From SHLQ01 sp964196045 (lineage in GTDB: Bacteria > Actinomycetota > Acidimicrobiia > Acidimicrobiales > SHLQ01), in the NCBI GenBank assembly GCA_964196045.1, contig CAXMRH010000171.1, forward strand, positions 1 to 6,931: 6,931 nt of DNA, given 5' to 3'. Position numbers and translations under genes: made by a program. The notes under the pieces are model-generated. The model had not been told where the DNA came from. It ran no database searches and saw only the letters and a program-made list of their open reading frames with translations. Positions 1 to 6,050 of this stretch are shown here, one piece after another (the stretch's first letter is position 1; every line of letters begins with the position of its first letter).

Positions 1-1
1 G

Positions 2-520
2 ACAGCGTCGACCGGCGGGGTCGACGACGTGACCAGTTCGTCCACAGGCATCAATGCAGAAGACGTCGCGGAAGCGAATATTCCTGGGCTTCAGACGTCG
101 GACGATCCGTTGGACGTCGAGGTGTTGTCCGTTGCCGACGGATCGGTGTCGTCGCTCAGAGCAGCGGTAACCGGTGATCGGCCCGTGCTTCTCTGGTTCT
201 GGGCGCCGCATTGACCGACGTGTCGCCGTGAGGCGGCCGATGTCGAGCAGTTTGCTCGTGAGAACAGCGAAACGGTGCAGGTGATCGGCCTCGGCGCGCA
301 GGATAGTTTTGCGTACGCCCAAGACTTCATCGATTCCGGTGCACTTGAGACGCCGGCGATGCTCTGGGATCCCAGTTTTGCGACGTGGCAGGCCTTCAGG
401 GTCCAGGCGAACTCGCAGATGATGGTTCTTTCCCCCGATTTAGAACAGGGCAGCAGCCTGATCTATGGGTTCGACGAAGGTCAACGAGACGCTATTCTCG
501 AGCTGATCTCGAACCTCTGA
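2..520 (+). CDS. TlpA-like thioredoxin-fold protein, probable selenoprotein (UxxC), 5' partial
   Basis: The frame is already open at the window edge, so the true start and any signal peptide lie upstream; the GTG at 29 is probably internal. The visible 172 codons begin with a Ser/Thr/Gly/Asp-rich linker typical of exported lipoproteins. A thioredoxin fold follows: the strand PVLLWFWAPH, then the in-frame TGA at 212-214, then PTCRREA (Cys at 221-223), a helix, VIGLGAQDSF, a MLWDPSFATWQAF segment and a C-terminal helix before TGA 518-520. In TlpA/ResA-like relatives the motif is WAPWCPTC, so TGA replaces the N-terminal, nucleophilic Cys. The 101 codons after it have no stop, frameshift or loss of family pattern. 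The expected role is an extracytoplasmic thiol/selenol oxidoreductase. Two oddities are His instead of Trp before U, and no obvious cis-Pro (NSQMMVL where QPT is common). A nonsense-mutated pseudogene is the alternative. Confidence 0.75.
212..214 (+). other. In-frame TGA, candidate selenocysteine codon
   Basis: The codon falls at the first position of the thioredoxin CxxC motif: WFWAPH before it, PTC after it. Other genes here (the rimK-like gene, the marR-like gene, this gene's own end) use TGA as a true stop, so a general UGA-as-Trp code is unlikely. Confidence 0.68.
215..258 (+). promoter_or_regulatory. Candidate bacterial SECIS hairpins downstream of the TGA
   Basis: Two partly exclusive hairpins were folded by eye. 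In the first, 216-221 pairs with 240-245 (6 bp including one G-U) and 224-227 with 232-235 (CGCC/GGCG); the apical GUGA loop at 228-231 has its first G only 13 nt after the TGA. In the second, CGAGCA at 244-249 pairs with TGCTCG at 253-258 around a GTT loop, with its G 35 nt after the TGA. Bacterial SECIS elements usually have a short apical loop with a G in the first two positions, about 16-37 nt from the UGA. The second hairpin fits the spacing; the first has the longer stem but is close to the UGA. Which one, if either, SelB binds cannot be decided here. Confidence 0.4.
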
Positions 521-546
521 CCGCAGGCTGATCCCGACCTGGATCT

Positions 547-571
547 TCACTCAAATGTTTCAGTTGAGTGA
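547..571 (+). repeat. 8-bp inverted repeat between the selenoprotein and RTX-Rpf genes
   Basis: TCACTCAA (547-554) and TTGAGTGA (564-571) are perfect inverted copies separated by 9 nt. No T-run follows, so it is a poor intrinsic terminator. It could be an operator or an RNA hairpin in the leader of the next gene. A weaker hairpin (GGTC-GGA-GACC, about 591-602) follows in the same 120-bp gap. I see no convincing sigma-70-type promoter. Confidence 0.45.
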
Positions 572-640
572 CAAACTGTTACCGTCTTTGGGTCGGAGAC
601 CGAAAAGTCGTCTTCGAAGGATTCGAAGGTCTGGCATCGA

Positions 641-1837
641 ATGTCGAAATCACGTTCACGACTCGCAGCTGCGGCCTTGGTCGCTCTGCTCGTTCCATTA
701 CTTGGTAGCGAGCGTGCTGGTGCGGTGCAAGCACAGCCCACCTTCTGCTTGGGCCTGAATGCAGAGACCGCGGAAGCCCAGGGATATCGCGTCCAGATGG
801 GTACCGACGGCACCGACGTTCTTGTAGGGGGGAACACCACGAAGGATCTGATCATCGGCCTGGGTGGGGACGACATCTTGACTGGCGGGGGCGATAACGA
901 CGTGATCTGCGGCGGCTACGGAAACGACATCATCACCGGTGGTGCGGGGAACGACCGAGTCTCCGGTGGGCCCGGCAATGACGATGTGACCTTGGGAAGC
1001 GGAAATGACCGCGCACGGGGCGGATGGGGATCCGACCGTCTGGTTGGGGGAACCGGAAACGATGTGCTCTGGGGTAATGGCGGGAACGATCGACTCTCAG
1101 GCGAGAGTGGCTCGGACGTGATCTTCGGAAACCTCGGCGCCGATGTGATATTTGGTGGCGAAGGTCGAGATCGGCTGCTTGGCCTGAAGGGACACGACAA
1201 GATCGCTGGCGGTCCAGGAAATGATCGAATCCAAGGCGGGAAAGGCGACGACATCATCTCGGGGGATGATGGAGAAGACGTGGTGTTCGGCGGGCCGGGT
1301 GCTGACACGCTCGATGGAGACGCCGGCGACGATCGCCTCAACGGTGGAACCGGGCGCGATCGATGTGATCTCGCCGACGGCGACGAGCAACAGTTCTGTG
1401 ATGTCGACTTTGACGGGACGGCAATCAATCCGACCGTTTCGAACCCTGATCCAGAGCCACAACCAGTCTCCGAGACACCTCCTCCTGGCGGTGCTGCCGT
1501 GCCTGCTGCCCAAGCGCCCCAGGGAGTGAACAAGTTCGGCTGGCCGTTGCTCACGGATGTTGGGCTCGAAGCCCTGCTCCAATGTGAATCAGGTGGCAAT
1601 CACGCCATCAACACCGGCAACAGCTTCTACGGCGGCGTGCAATGGCTCCCCGCAACGTGGAACGCCGCGGCACGAGGATCTGGCTTCACGCAGTACGTCG
1701 GTGTGCTGCCACATCTCGTTCCAGCGGACGTGCAGGACGACGTCACGAGATGGTGGTGGGCGGCGACAACTCCCAACACACAATGGCCAACCTGTCATAA
1801 GCAGTCATTGCAGGCGATGAACGTTCTCGCTCCCTAG
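641..1837 (+). CDS. Secreted RTX calcium-binding protein with C-terminal Rpf-like muralytic domain
   Basis: This 398-residue protein is predicted to be exported and to bind Ca2+ and peptidoglycan. Residues 1-31 form a Sec-type signal peptide (basic N-end, AAAALVALLVPLL core, cleavage near AGA or VQA). Residues 54-242 are 21 back-to-back nonapeptides of the RTX type GGxGxDxUx, expected to fold as a parallel beta-roll with Ca2+ in the turns. A short acidic cap (Cys242, Cys253) and a Pro-rich linker (about 263-295) follow. Residues about 299-391 match the transglycosylase-like Rpf family: ALLQCESGGNHAINTG, YGGVQW, TW, and WPTC near the end. Glu316 in CESGG is the expected catalytic acid, and Cys315/Cys385 fit the Rpf disulfide. 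Family knowledge says Rpf domains cleave peptidoglycan and promote resuscitation of dormant cells; calcium control through the RTX part is inference. The ATG start has a GAAGG motif about 11 nt upstream. Confidence 0.9.
   Translation: MSKSRSRLAAAALVALLVPLLGSERAGAVQAQPTFCLGLNAETAEAQGYRVQMGTDGTDVLVGGNTTKDLIIGLGGDDILTGGGDNDVICGGYGNDIITGGAGNDRVSGGPGNDDVTLGSGNDRARGGWGSDRLVGGTGNDVLWGNGGNDRLSGESGSDVIFGNLGADVIFGGEGRDRLLGLKGHDKIAGGPGNDRIQGGKGDDIISGDDGEDVVFGGPGADTLDGDAGDDRLNGGTGRDRCDLADGDEQQFCDVDFDGTAINPTVSNPDPEPQPVSETPPPGGAAVPAAQAPQGVNKFGWPLLTDVGLEALLQCESGGNHAINTGNSFYGGVQWLPATWNAAARGSGFTQYVGVLPHLVPADVQDDVTRWWWAATTPNTQWPTCHKQSLQAMNVLAP
800..1366 (+). repeat. 21 tandem RTX nonapeptide-coding repeats (27-nt period)
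   Basis: From residue 54 to 242 the protein divides exactly into 21 nine-residue units with no insertion, for example TGGAGNDRV, SGGPGNDDV and AGGPGNDRI. The DNA copies are diverged, so this is an old protein repeat rather than a recent DNA tandem duplication. At 18 residues per turn it predicts about ten beta-roll turns. Confidence 0.9.
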
Positions 1838-1864
1838 TCCAACGGAAACGGTCGACGGATCGGC

Positions 1865-2614
1865 TCACGCTGGCTGGGACAGCTTCGCGAACGGCAAGAA
1901 GATGCCGTCAAGTTCTTGCGCGAGTGCAGTCAGGTTCTCGGCGTGTGGAGCAGCGCAGTGCGCATCGATCAGGTATTGAACGACGGCTTTCGGCGATCCC
2001 ACGACCGTGGTGCCAAAGAGTTTGACAGGCGCAGAGCGCTGCTTGGCCAGAAAAAGCGCACCATGAACCGAAGACTCCCCGCCTACCAGGTGCCGGACGG
2101 TGTCGACCCGAGCGTCGAGACCAGTGAGAAGGATCTTGGAACTTACGCCACCGATCAGGATGTCGTCCTTGGTTATCCGGACGCGGCCTCGGAGGTTCGA
2201 GGACCGAACGATGCTCACCGCGTTGTTTGCAATCACCACGTGTTCGATCGATCCGTCTGAACCGGGAACGAGGCGATTGCTAAGGACTTCGATCTTGTTG
2301 ATCGCGACGCGTTCGAGGACATCCGCGGATCCGGATTCGCCGGACTCATTCGATACGGCATCGTTGTCTTCGTATTCTGATCCGTCGTCATCGGCGAAGG
2401 TCTTGGCCCCATCACTCGTCCGCTGCGCCTCGACGATGTCCGCGAGCGCCGATGGTCCAACATCCTCGTGAGGCCCCGTGGCGTTGGAGAACGTGAAATC
2501 GGATCCCCTCGCCGCCTGCCTGTCGGTGATTGGGAAGTTGACCGAAGGCCCAGTCGGGGGCGGGGGAATTTGATCGTCAGGTGACATTTCTTTGTTGACG
2601 ATCGGGGAGTTCAT
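1865..2614 (-). CDS. NERD-domain-derived protein, probably catalytically inactive
   Basis: This 249-residue protein has two parts. Residues 1-98 are hydrophilic and probably disordered: PPPPTGP near the start, then an acidic stretch around 73-98. Residues about 99-215 resemble the nuclease-related domain (NERD): EVLSNRLVPGSDGSIEHVVI, GRVRI, DDILIGG, then VHGALFLA and a closing helix with SPKAVVQYL. In typical NERD proteins the first block reads IDHVVV followed by a VxDxK catalytic strand. Here the Asp is Glu (IEH) and the D-x-K position reads VRSS, so the endonuclease-like site seems lost. No signal peptide or membrane segment is visible. The ATG start has no good ribosome site, and Met10 (2587) is an alternative. 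The gene lies 43 bp downstream of the deacylase gene on the same strand, suggesting co-transcription. The family call rests on pattern recognition only. Confidence 0.7.
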   Translation of the reverse strand: MNSPIVNKEMSPDDQIPPPPTGPSVNFPITDRQAARGSDFTFSNATGPHEDVGPSALADIVEAQRTSDGAKTFADDDGSEYEDNDAVSNESGESGSADVLERVAINKIEVLSNRLVPGSDGSIEHVVIANNAVSIVRSSNLRGRVRITKDDILIGGVSSKILLTGLDARVDTVRHLVGGESSVHGALFLAKQRSAPVKLFGTTVVGSPKAVVQYLIDAHCAAPHAENLTALAQELDGIFLPFAKLSQPA

Positions 2615-2657
2615 GCCAAGAAATCGACACTTTTCTGGTGTTACTTGAGCGAAGAAA

Positions 2658-3617
2658 TCACGCGTCTTCGATGTTCGCTATGTGTACGAGAGCATCGCCC
2701 TGGTTTCCGAGGGGATACATCGTGCGCCCGACGACGATTCCGGCCCTGCTCGCGCGAATAGTGCTGAGCCGCTTCCCGAACGCGTCGATGATCGTCCCGA
2801 GTTCCTGACGCGGGGCGACTTCGTCACCAATTTCCACTTCGAGGCGGACGACCCCACTTCGCGATGCCCGAACCCAGCGTGAACTGCGCGACTCGAGAAC
2901 TGGACCCGCGTCAGGGCCGTCCCAGTCGGCCATCTCGAGATGTCGAAGAACGCCGCGCACACCGGCGACGCCGACGGCAATCACGTCGTTGTTGAACCGC
3001 AGCGCCTCGCCTCCTTCGAAGAGAAGCACCTTGGAGCCCGCCTTGGTGCCGGACTGGCGAAGGGACCCTGGCCGGTCCTTCGAATGCATCATCAACGGCG
3101 CACCGAACACCTCGGCCAGCCGCTTCGTCTCGGCGTCGTCGAGGTCCGCGCGGATCTGTGGCAAGTTCGTGCGGTTGTCGGTCGCTGTATGGAGATCGAT
3201 ACCGACCTCACAGTGGTTGACGATCTCGTTCATGAAAAGATTCGCGAGTCTCGCCGCCAACGACCCCTTGGCGCTCCCGGGAAATGAACGGTTCAGGTCG
3301 CGCCGGTCGGGAAGGTAACGATCGCCGGTGATGAAGCCGTGCACGTTCACCACCGGAACTGCGAGCAGCGTTCCACTAATCGTCTTGGCATCGAGGTCAG
3401 CAAGGACGCGGTTGACGATCTCGACACCATTCAGCTCGTCGCCGTGAATAGCAGCGCTGATCCACATGGTCGGCCCATCTGACGAGCCGTGGAAGACCGT
3501 GACGGGCATGGACATCTGGGCGCCCGTGATCAGCCTGGAGACCGGGAGCTCGACGTGGGCGCGCCGCCCTGCCCTGACTTCGGTTCCGCCGATGGTGAAG
3601 GGCGCTCGTTTCGCCAC
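2658..3617 (-). CDS. AstE/AspA family zinc deacylase (succinylglutamate desuccinylase/aspartoacylase-like)
   Basis: The enzyme is a predicted zinc carboxypeptidase-fold amidohydrolase that cleaves N-acyl amino acids or related amides in the cytoplasm. I chose GTG at 3617 (319 residues) rather than an upstream in-frame start at 3737: an AAGGA lies 10 nt before it, and the extra 40 residues are unlike the family and would run into the divergent gene. The motifs are HGDE (His58, Glu61) and DLHT (His143) as zinc ligands, PDRRDLNRSFPG (103-114) for substrate binding, and FEGGE with Glu201 as the likely general base. The C-terminal part (about 240-315) is the usual beta-rich lid with GDEV and NQGDALVHIA. 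The gene is divergent from the RimK-like ligase, a pairing that suggests synthesis and cleavage of a related amide. The true substrate is unknown. Confidence 0.88.
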   Translation of the reverse strand: MAKRAPFTIGGTEVRAGRRAHVELPVSRLITGAQMSMPVTVFHGSSDGPTMWISAAIHGDELNGVEIVNRVLADLDAKTISGTLLAVPVVNVHGFITGDRYLPDRRDLNRSFPGSAKGSLAARLANLFMNEIVNHCEVGIDLHTATDNRTNLPQIRADLDDAETKRLAEVFGAPLMMHSKDRPGSLRQSGTKAGSKVLLFEGGEALRFNNDVIAVGVAGVRGVLRHLEMADWDGPDAGPVLESRSSRWVRASRSGVVRLEVEIGDEVAPRQELGTIIDAFGKRLSTIRASRAGIVVGRTMYPLGNQGDALVHIANIEDA

Positions 3618-3706
3618 GATGTCTCGTTCCTTGCAGGGTTGTGGTGCGGGGTTCGCTAGGTTCAAGCTGTCCGCAGGCGCAAGCCACACCGAAGAGCAGG
3701 AGTGTA
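3618..3706. promoter_or_regulatory. 89-bp divergent promoter region between the deacylase and ligase genes
   Basis: The two translation starts face away from each other here, so both promoters and any shared operator should lie in or near this segment. On the + strand TTGCAG (3631-3636) and TAGGTT (3657-3662) are the best boxes, but the 20-bp spacing is poor. On the minus strand TTGAAC (3665-3660) is a possible -35 without a good -10. Ribosome sites are AAGGA (3632-3628, minus) and AGGAG (3698-3702, plus, 4 nt before its GTG). Confidence 0.5.
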
Positions 3707-4900
3707 GTGAGGCTCGCGATTCTTTCCCGAGAGCCACGAAGCTATTCGACGCAGCGGCTCAAGACCGCCGCGGTCGACGCAGGCCACCAAGTTCGGATCC
3801 TCGACACGCTCCGTTTTGCCATCGATCTAAGCGGCGATGAGCCCGATCTCCACTACTCAGGCAACCAACTGTCCGACTACGACGCCATCTTGCCAAGGGT
3901 CGGTTCCTCGGTGACGTACTTCGGCACCGCGGTCGTCCGACAGTTCGAGCAGATGGACGTCTACACCCCGAACACGTCCGCCGGCATTCGCAACAGCCGC
4001 GACAAATTGCACGCCCATCAGATCCTCGCTCGACACCGGATCCGCATGCCGGCCACAACCTTCGTTCGCGACCGCCCGGACATCCTTGCGGCGATCGAAC
4101 GGGTCGGCGGCGCTCCCGTCGTGATCAAGTTGCTCGAAGGTACACACGGGATCGGCGTGATGCTTGCCCCTGATCTGACCGTTGCTCAAGCCATGATCGA
4201 AACGCTCCAGGCGACAAGGCAGAACGTCCTGGTCCAGGAGTTCATCGCCGAGAGCTCGGGCACCGACGTTCGCGCCTTCATCGTGGGGGATCAGGTTGTG
4301 GGTGCAATGCGCCGATCCTCAGGCGGAGCAGATTTCCGTTCCAACTTGCATCGTGGTGGACGCCCCGAGGTGATCACCCTGAGCCCCGAGTATGAAGCCG
4401 CGGCCGTTCGCTCGGCGCAGGTCATGGGTCTTCGTATTGCAGGCGTCGACATGCTCGAGAGCGATCGAGGGCCGCTTGTGATGGAGGTCAACTCGTCCCC
4501 CGGACTTCAGGGCATCGAGCGCGCGACCGGGCAGGATCTGGCGCGCCTGATCGTCGACTTCGTTGACAACCAGGTCGCCTTTCCCGAACTCGACGTTCGC
4601 CAGCGGTTGTCGGTGTCACGAGGCTATGGAGTCGCCGAGTTGCTCGTGCGCGAAGACGGGTCGTTCATTGGTCGCTCTCTCGGCGAGATCGGGCTGTCCG
4701 AACGGGACATCACCGTCCTCACGGTGCAGCGAAACACCGAGGTCATCCCGAATCCGAAATCGAGCCTTGTTCTCGAGGCGAACGATCAGCTGTTGTGCTT
4801 TGGGAGCCTCGAAGAGATGCGGGGCATGATTCCGAAGAGACGCCCACGCCGTCGCCGACTGATCCAGTCTTCGGAATTCTCCGTGTCAGACACCACCTGA
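3707..4900 (+). CDS. rimK-like: RimK-type ATP-grasp glutamate ligase with C-terminal RCK_C (TrkA-C) domain
   Basis: The protein has 397 residues from GTG 3707; an in-frame start at 3641 adds 22 residues unlike the family, while VRLAILSREPRSYST matches the usual RimK N-terminus. RimK enzymes use ATP to join amino acids, classically glutamate to the C-terminus of ribosomal protein S6. The ATP-grasp residues are present and fall at the numbering I recall for E. coli RimK: Lys141, Glu178-Phe179, Asp187, Arg211-Ser212-Asn213, and metal ligands Asp248, Glu260 and Asn262 in VMEVNSSPG. Residues about 305-375 (GYGVAELLV, IGRSLGEIGL, ITVLTVQR, VIPNP, LEANDQLLCFG) form an RCK_C domain, known as a ligand-binding regulatory module of potassium transport proteins. 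A basic tail KRRPRRRR follows. A link to S6 modification is only one option; small-molecule ligases exist in this family. Confidence 0.88.
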   Translation: MRLAILSREPRSYSTQRLKTAAVDAGHQVRILDTLRFAIDLSGDEPDLHYSGNQLSDYDAILPRVGSSVTYFGTAVVRQFEQMDVYTPNTSAGIRNSRDKLHAHQILARHRIRMPATTFVRDRPDILAAIERVGGAPVVIKLLEGTHGIGVMLAPDLTVAQAMIETLQATRQNVLVQEFIAESSGTDVRAFIVGDQVVGAMRRSSGGADFRSNLHRGGRPEVITLSPEYEAAAVRSAQVMGLRIAGVDMLESDRGPLVMEVNSSPGLQGIERATGQDLARLIVDFVDNQVAFPELDVRQRLSVSRGYGVAELLVREDGSFIGRSLGEIGLSERDITVLTVQRNTEVIPNPKSSLVLEANDQLLCFGSLEEMRGMIPKRRPRRRRLIQSSEFSVSDTT

Positions 4901-4913
4901 ACCAGAAGTTGGC

Positions 4914-5372
4914 TCACGATGGGCGGGAAGCAGACGCCAAATCCTCGAGGGCCTTCGTCAACACCGGAATATCGCTCGGGTCGACGTGATCGAACAAGTG
5001 CTGTCGGACGTGCTCGACATGATCTGGGGCCGCTGTGCGAAGCCTGCTGACTCCTTCGGTGGTGAGCACGGCCCAGGTCCCGCGGGCATCGGAGTCGCAC
5101 TTCTCCCGCTCGACGAGTCCGCGCTCGACGAGGCGGTCGATTCGCTGGCTCAATCGACTCCGCGAATGCAGCAGCAGGTCAGAGAGTTCGCTCATCCTCA
5201 CCCGCTGGTCGGGTGCCTCGCTGAGGTGCACCAGGACTTCGTAGTCGTCGAGAGAGATGCCGTTCGTAGTTTTCAGGAGCGTGTCGAGCCGTGATGTCAC
5301 CCCCGAAGACGCAGCCAAGAAGGAGCGGAAGAGTCGCATCTCTTCGTCGTTCAACCAGCGCGGCTCGGACAT
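4914..5372 (-). CDS. MarR-family winged-helix transcriptional regulator
   Basis: This 152-residue protein has the length and layout of MarR dimeric repressors: an N-terminal dimerisation helix (about 8-35), a winged helix-turn-helix (about 40-105) with ISLDDYEVLVHL, MSELSDLLLHSRSRLSQRIDRLVERGLV as positioning and recognition helices, and a wing with the D-x-RG signature (DSDARGTWAVLT, 93-104), then C-terminal dimerisation helices. Cys92 is the only cysteine, in the wing; thiol sensing is possible but speculative. The gene ends 13 bp from the end of the rimK-like gene, convergently, so the two are not one operon. Its promoter carries an inverted repeat suited to autorepression, and no Shine-Dalgarno precedes the ATG. 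The broken META gene lies across the upstream region and may once have been its divergent target. Confidence 0.9.
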   Translation of the reverse strand: MSEPRWLNDEEMRLFRSFLAASSGVTSRLDTLLKTTNGISLDDYEVLVHLSEAPDQRVRMSELSDLLLHSRSRLSQRIDRLVERGLVEREKCDSDARGTWAVLTTEGVSRLRTAAPDHVEHVRQHLFDHVDPSDIPVLTKALEDLASASRPS

Positions 5373-5381
5373 CCCAACAAT

Positions 5382-5417
5382 CGTATATGTCAGGCTGATC
5401 AGTGTTTCAAACTTGAA
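5382..5417 (-). promoter_or_regulatory. MarR-gene promoter with overlapping operator-like inverted repeats
   Basis: On the minus strand TTGAAA (5410-5405) and TATACG (5387-5382) are separated by 17 bp, a good sigma-70-type match. The perfect inverted repeat TTCAA-AC-TTGAA (5406-5417) covers the -35 box, and the palindrome CTGATCAG (5395-5402) sits in the spacer. Transcription should start near 5375, only 2-4 nt before the ATG at 5372, which predicts a leaderless mRNA and explains the missing ribosome site. Confidence 0.55.
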
Positions 5418-5435
5418 CGAATTTCCGCGACTTTC

Positions 5436-5991
5436 GTGCCGGCAGCGTTCGCGCTATTCCTTCTCGTGCTCGACTCACTCTCGGTCGATGGGTCCGACGT
5501 CACGGTGCTGGCTGACCTGGAATAGACATCGAAGGTCGAAACATTAATGGAAACACCGGCTGCAACTCGTTCGGAGGCACCCTGGAGACCGATTCTTCAG
5601 GGGGAGCGTCCATCGACGAGTTGTTCATGACCGAACAGGCCTGCGTCGAATCCGAACGTATGGCGTTCGAGGGAACGTATGCGCAGGCGTCGGGTGAACT
5701 CGACTCCTGGGTGCGGGGTGCGGCCGTACTGACATTCGCTGGTCCGCGAGCCACGCTCGTGTATGTGGTCGCCGACCCGCCGGTGAATCTGCCTCTCGAG
5801 CAGACCTCATGGGTTCTCGACACGATCTTCAGCGGCTCTGGCGCAGACGGAACAGCATCCAGCACGGATCAGCAGGCGAATGCTGCGTCCACAACGGTTA
5901 TCGATGGTCGTGCGATCAGTGCCGACAGCTTGAAGATCACCTGACGTTCTCGGAGGGCGATACTCCGCTGGTCAGCTTGCGAGCTGAATGA
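5436..5991 (+). pseudogene. Decayed tandem META-domain (HslJ-like) protein gene
   Basis: Family-like sequence is spread over three frames. From GTG 5436 to TAG 5523 one frame gives a hydrophobic start and VLDSLSVDGSDVTVLADLE, the first strands of a META domain. The next frame, open from 5516 to TGA 5942-5944, continues with DIEGRNINGNTGCNSFGG (GNTGCN is the META hallmark), MTEQAC, and the closing strands AAVLTFAGPRATLVYV. It then opens a second domain at LPLEQTSWVLDTIFSG (SWVLDT at 5807-5824), which lacks its own GCN block. A third frame gives DHLTFSEGDTPLVSLRAE, a fitting META end, to TGA 5989-5991. This implies a one-base loss near 5520 and an internal deletion near 5900-5945. META proteins are usually exported or lipid-anchored envelope proteins. 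No start codon lies in the main frame before TTG 5621, and starting there would lose the GCN motif. One sequencing error could explain the first break but not both. Confidence 0.6.
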
Positions 5992-6050
5992 CTTGGTCGC
6001 GACCCGCAACGTGACGCGCGCTACACCCACGCGATACATCGTCCGTGGAG

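Noticed and set aside
29..214. A free-standing 61-codon gene ending at the TGA, and a second small gene from 275
   Set aside because: Both are in one frame, and together they rebuild a single thioredoxin fold with the TGA at the redox Cys, so two genes would be an artefact.
212..214. Plain nonsense-mutation pseudogene
   Set aside because: Not excluded, but less likely: the lesion would have hit exactly the Cys/Sec position, and the downstream frame shows no other decay.
521..640. ydaO-type cyclic di-AMP riboswitch, known upstream of some actinobacterial rpf genes
   Set aside because: The 120-bp gap lacks the conserved purine-rich core segments and is too short for a full aptamer plus expression platform.
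916..1599. Long antisense frame of 227 codons opposite the RTX repeats
   Set aside because: It is Pro/Ser-rich low-complexity sequence produced by the complement of Gly/Asp repeat codons, with no family pattern.
3618..3737. Longer deacylase N-terminus from 3737, and ligase start at 3641
   Set aside because: Both extensions overlap each other on opposite strands and do not resemble family N-termini; GTG 3617 and GTG 3707 have ribosome sites and family-like first residues.
5513..5515. A second selenocysteine codon, in the META gene frame
   Set aside because: Sequence before this TGA in the same frame (RWVRRHGAG) is not META-like and no redox motif surrounds it; the matching upstream part is in another frame.
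5500..5530. Programmed -1 frameshift in the META gene
   Set aside because: There is no clear slippery heptamer, and the second frame break and missing GCN block near 5900-5945 point to decay.
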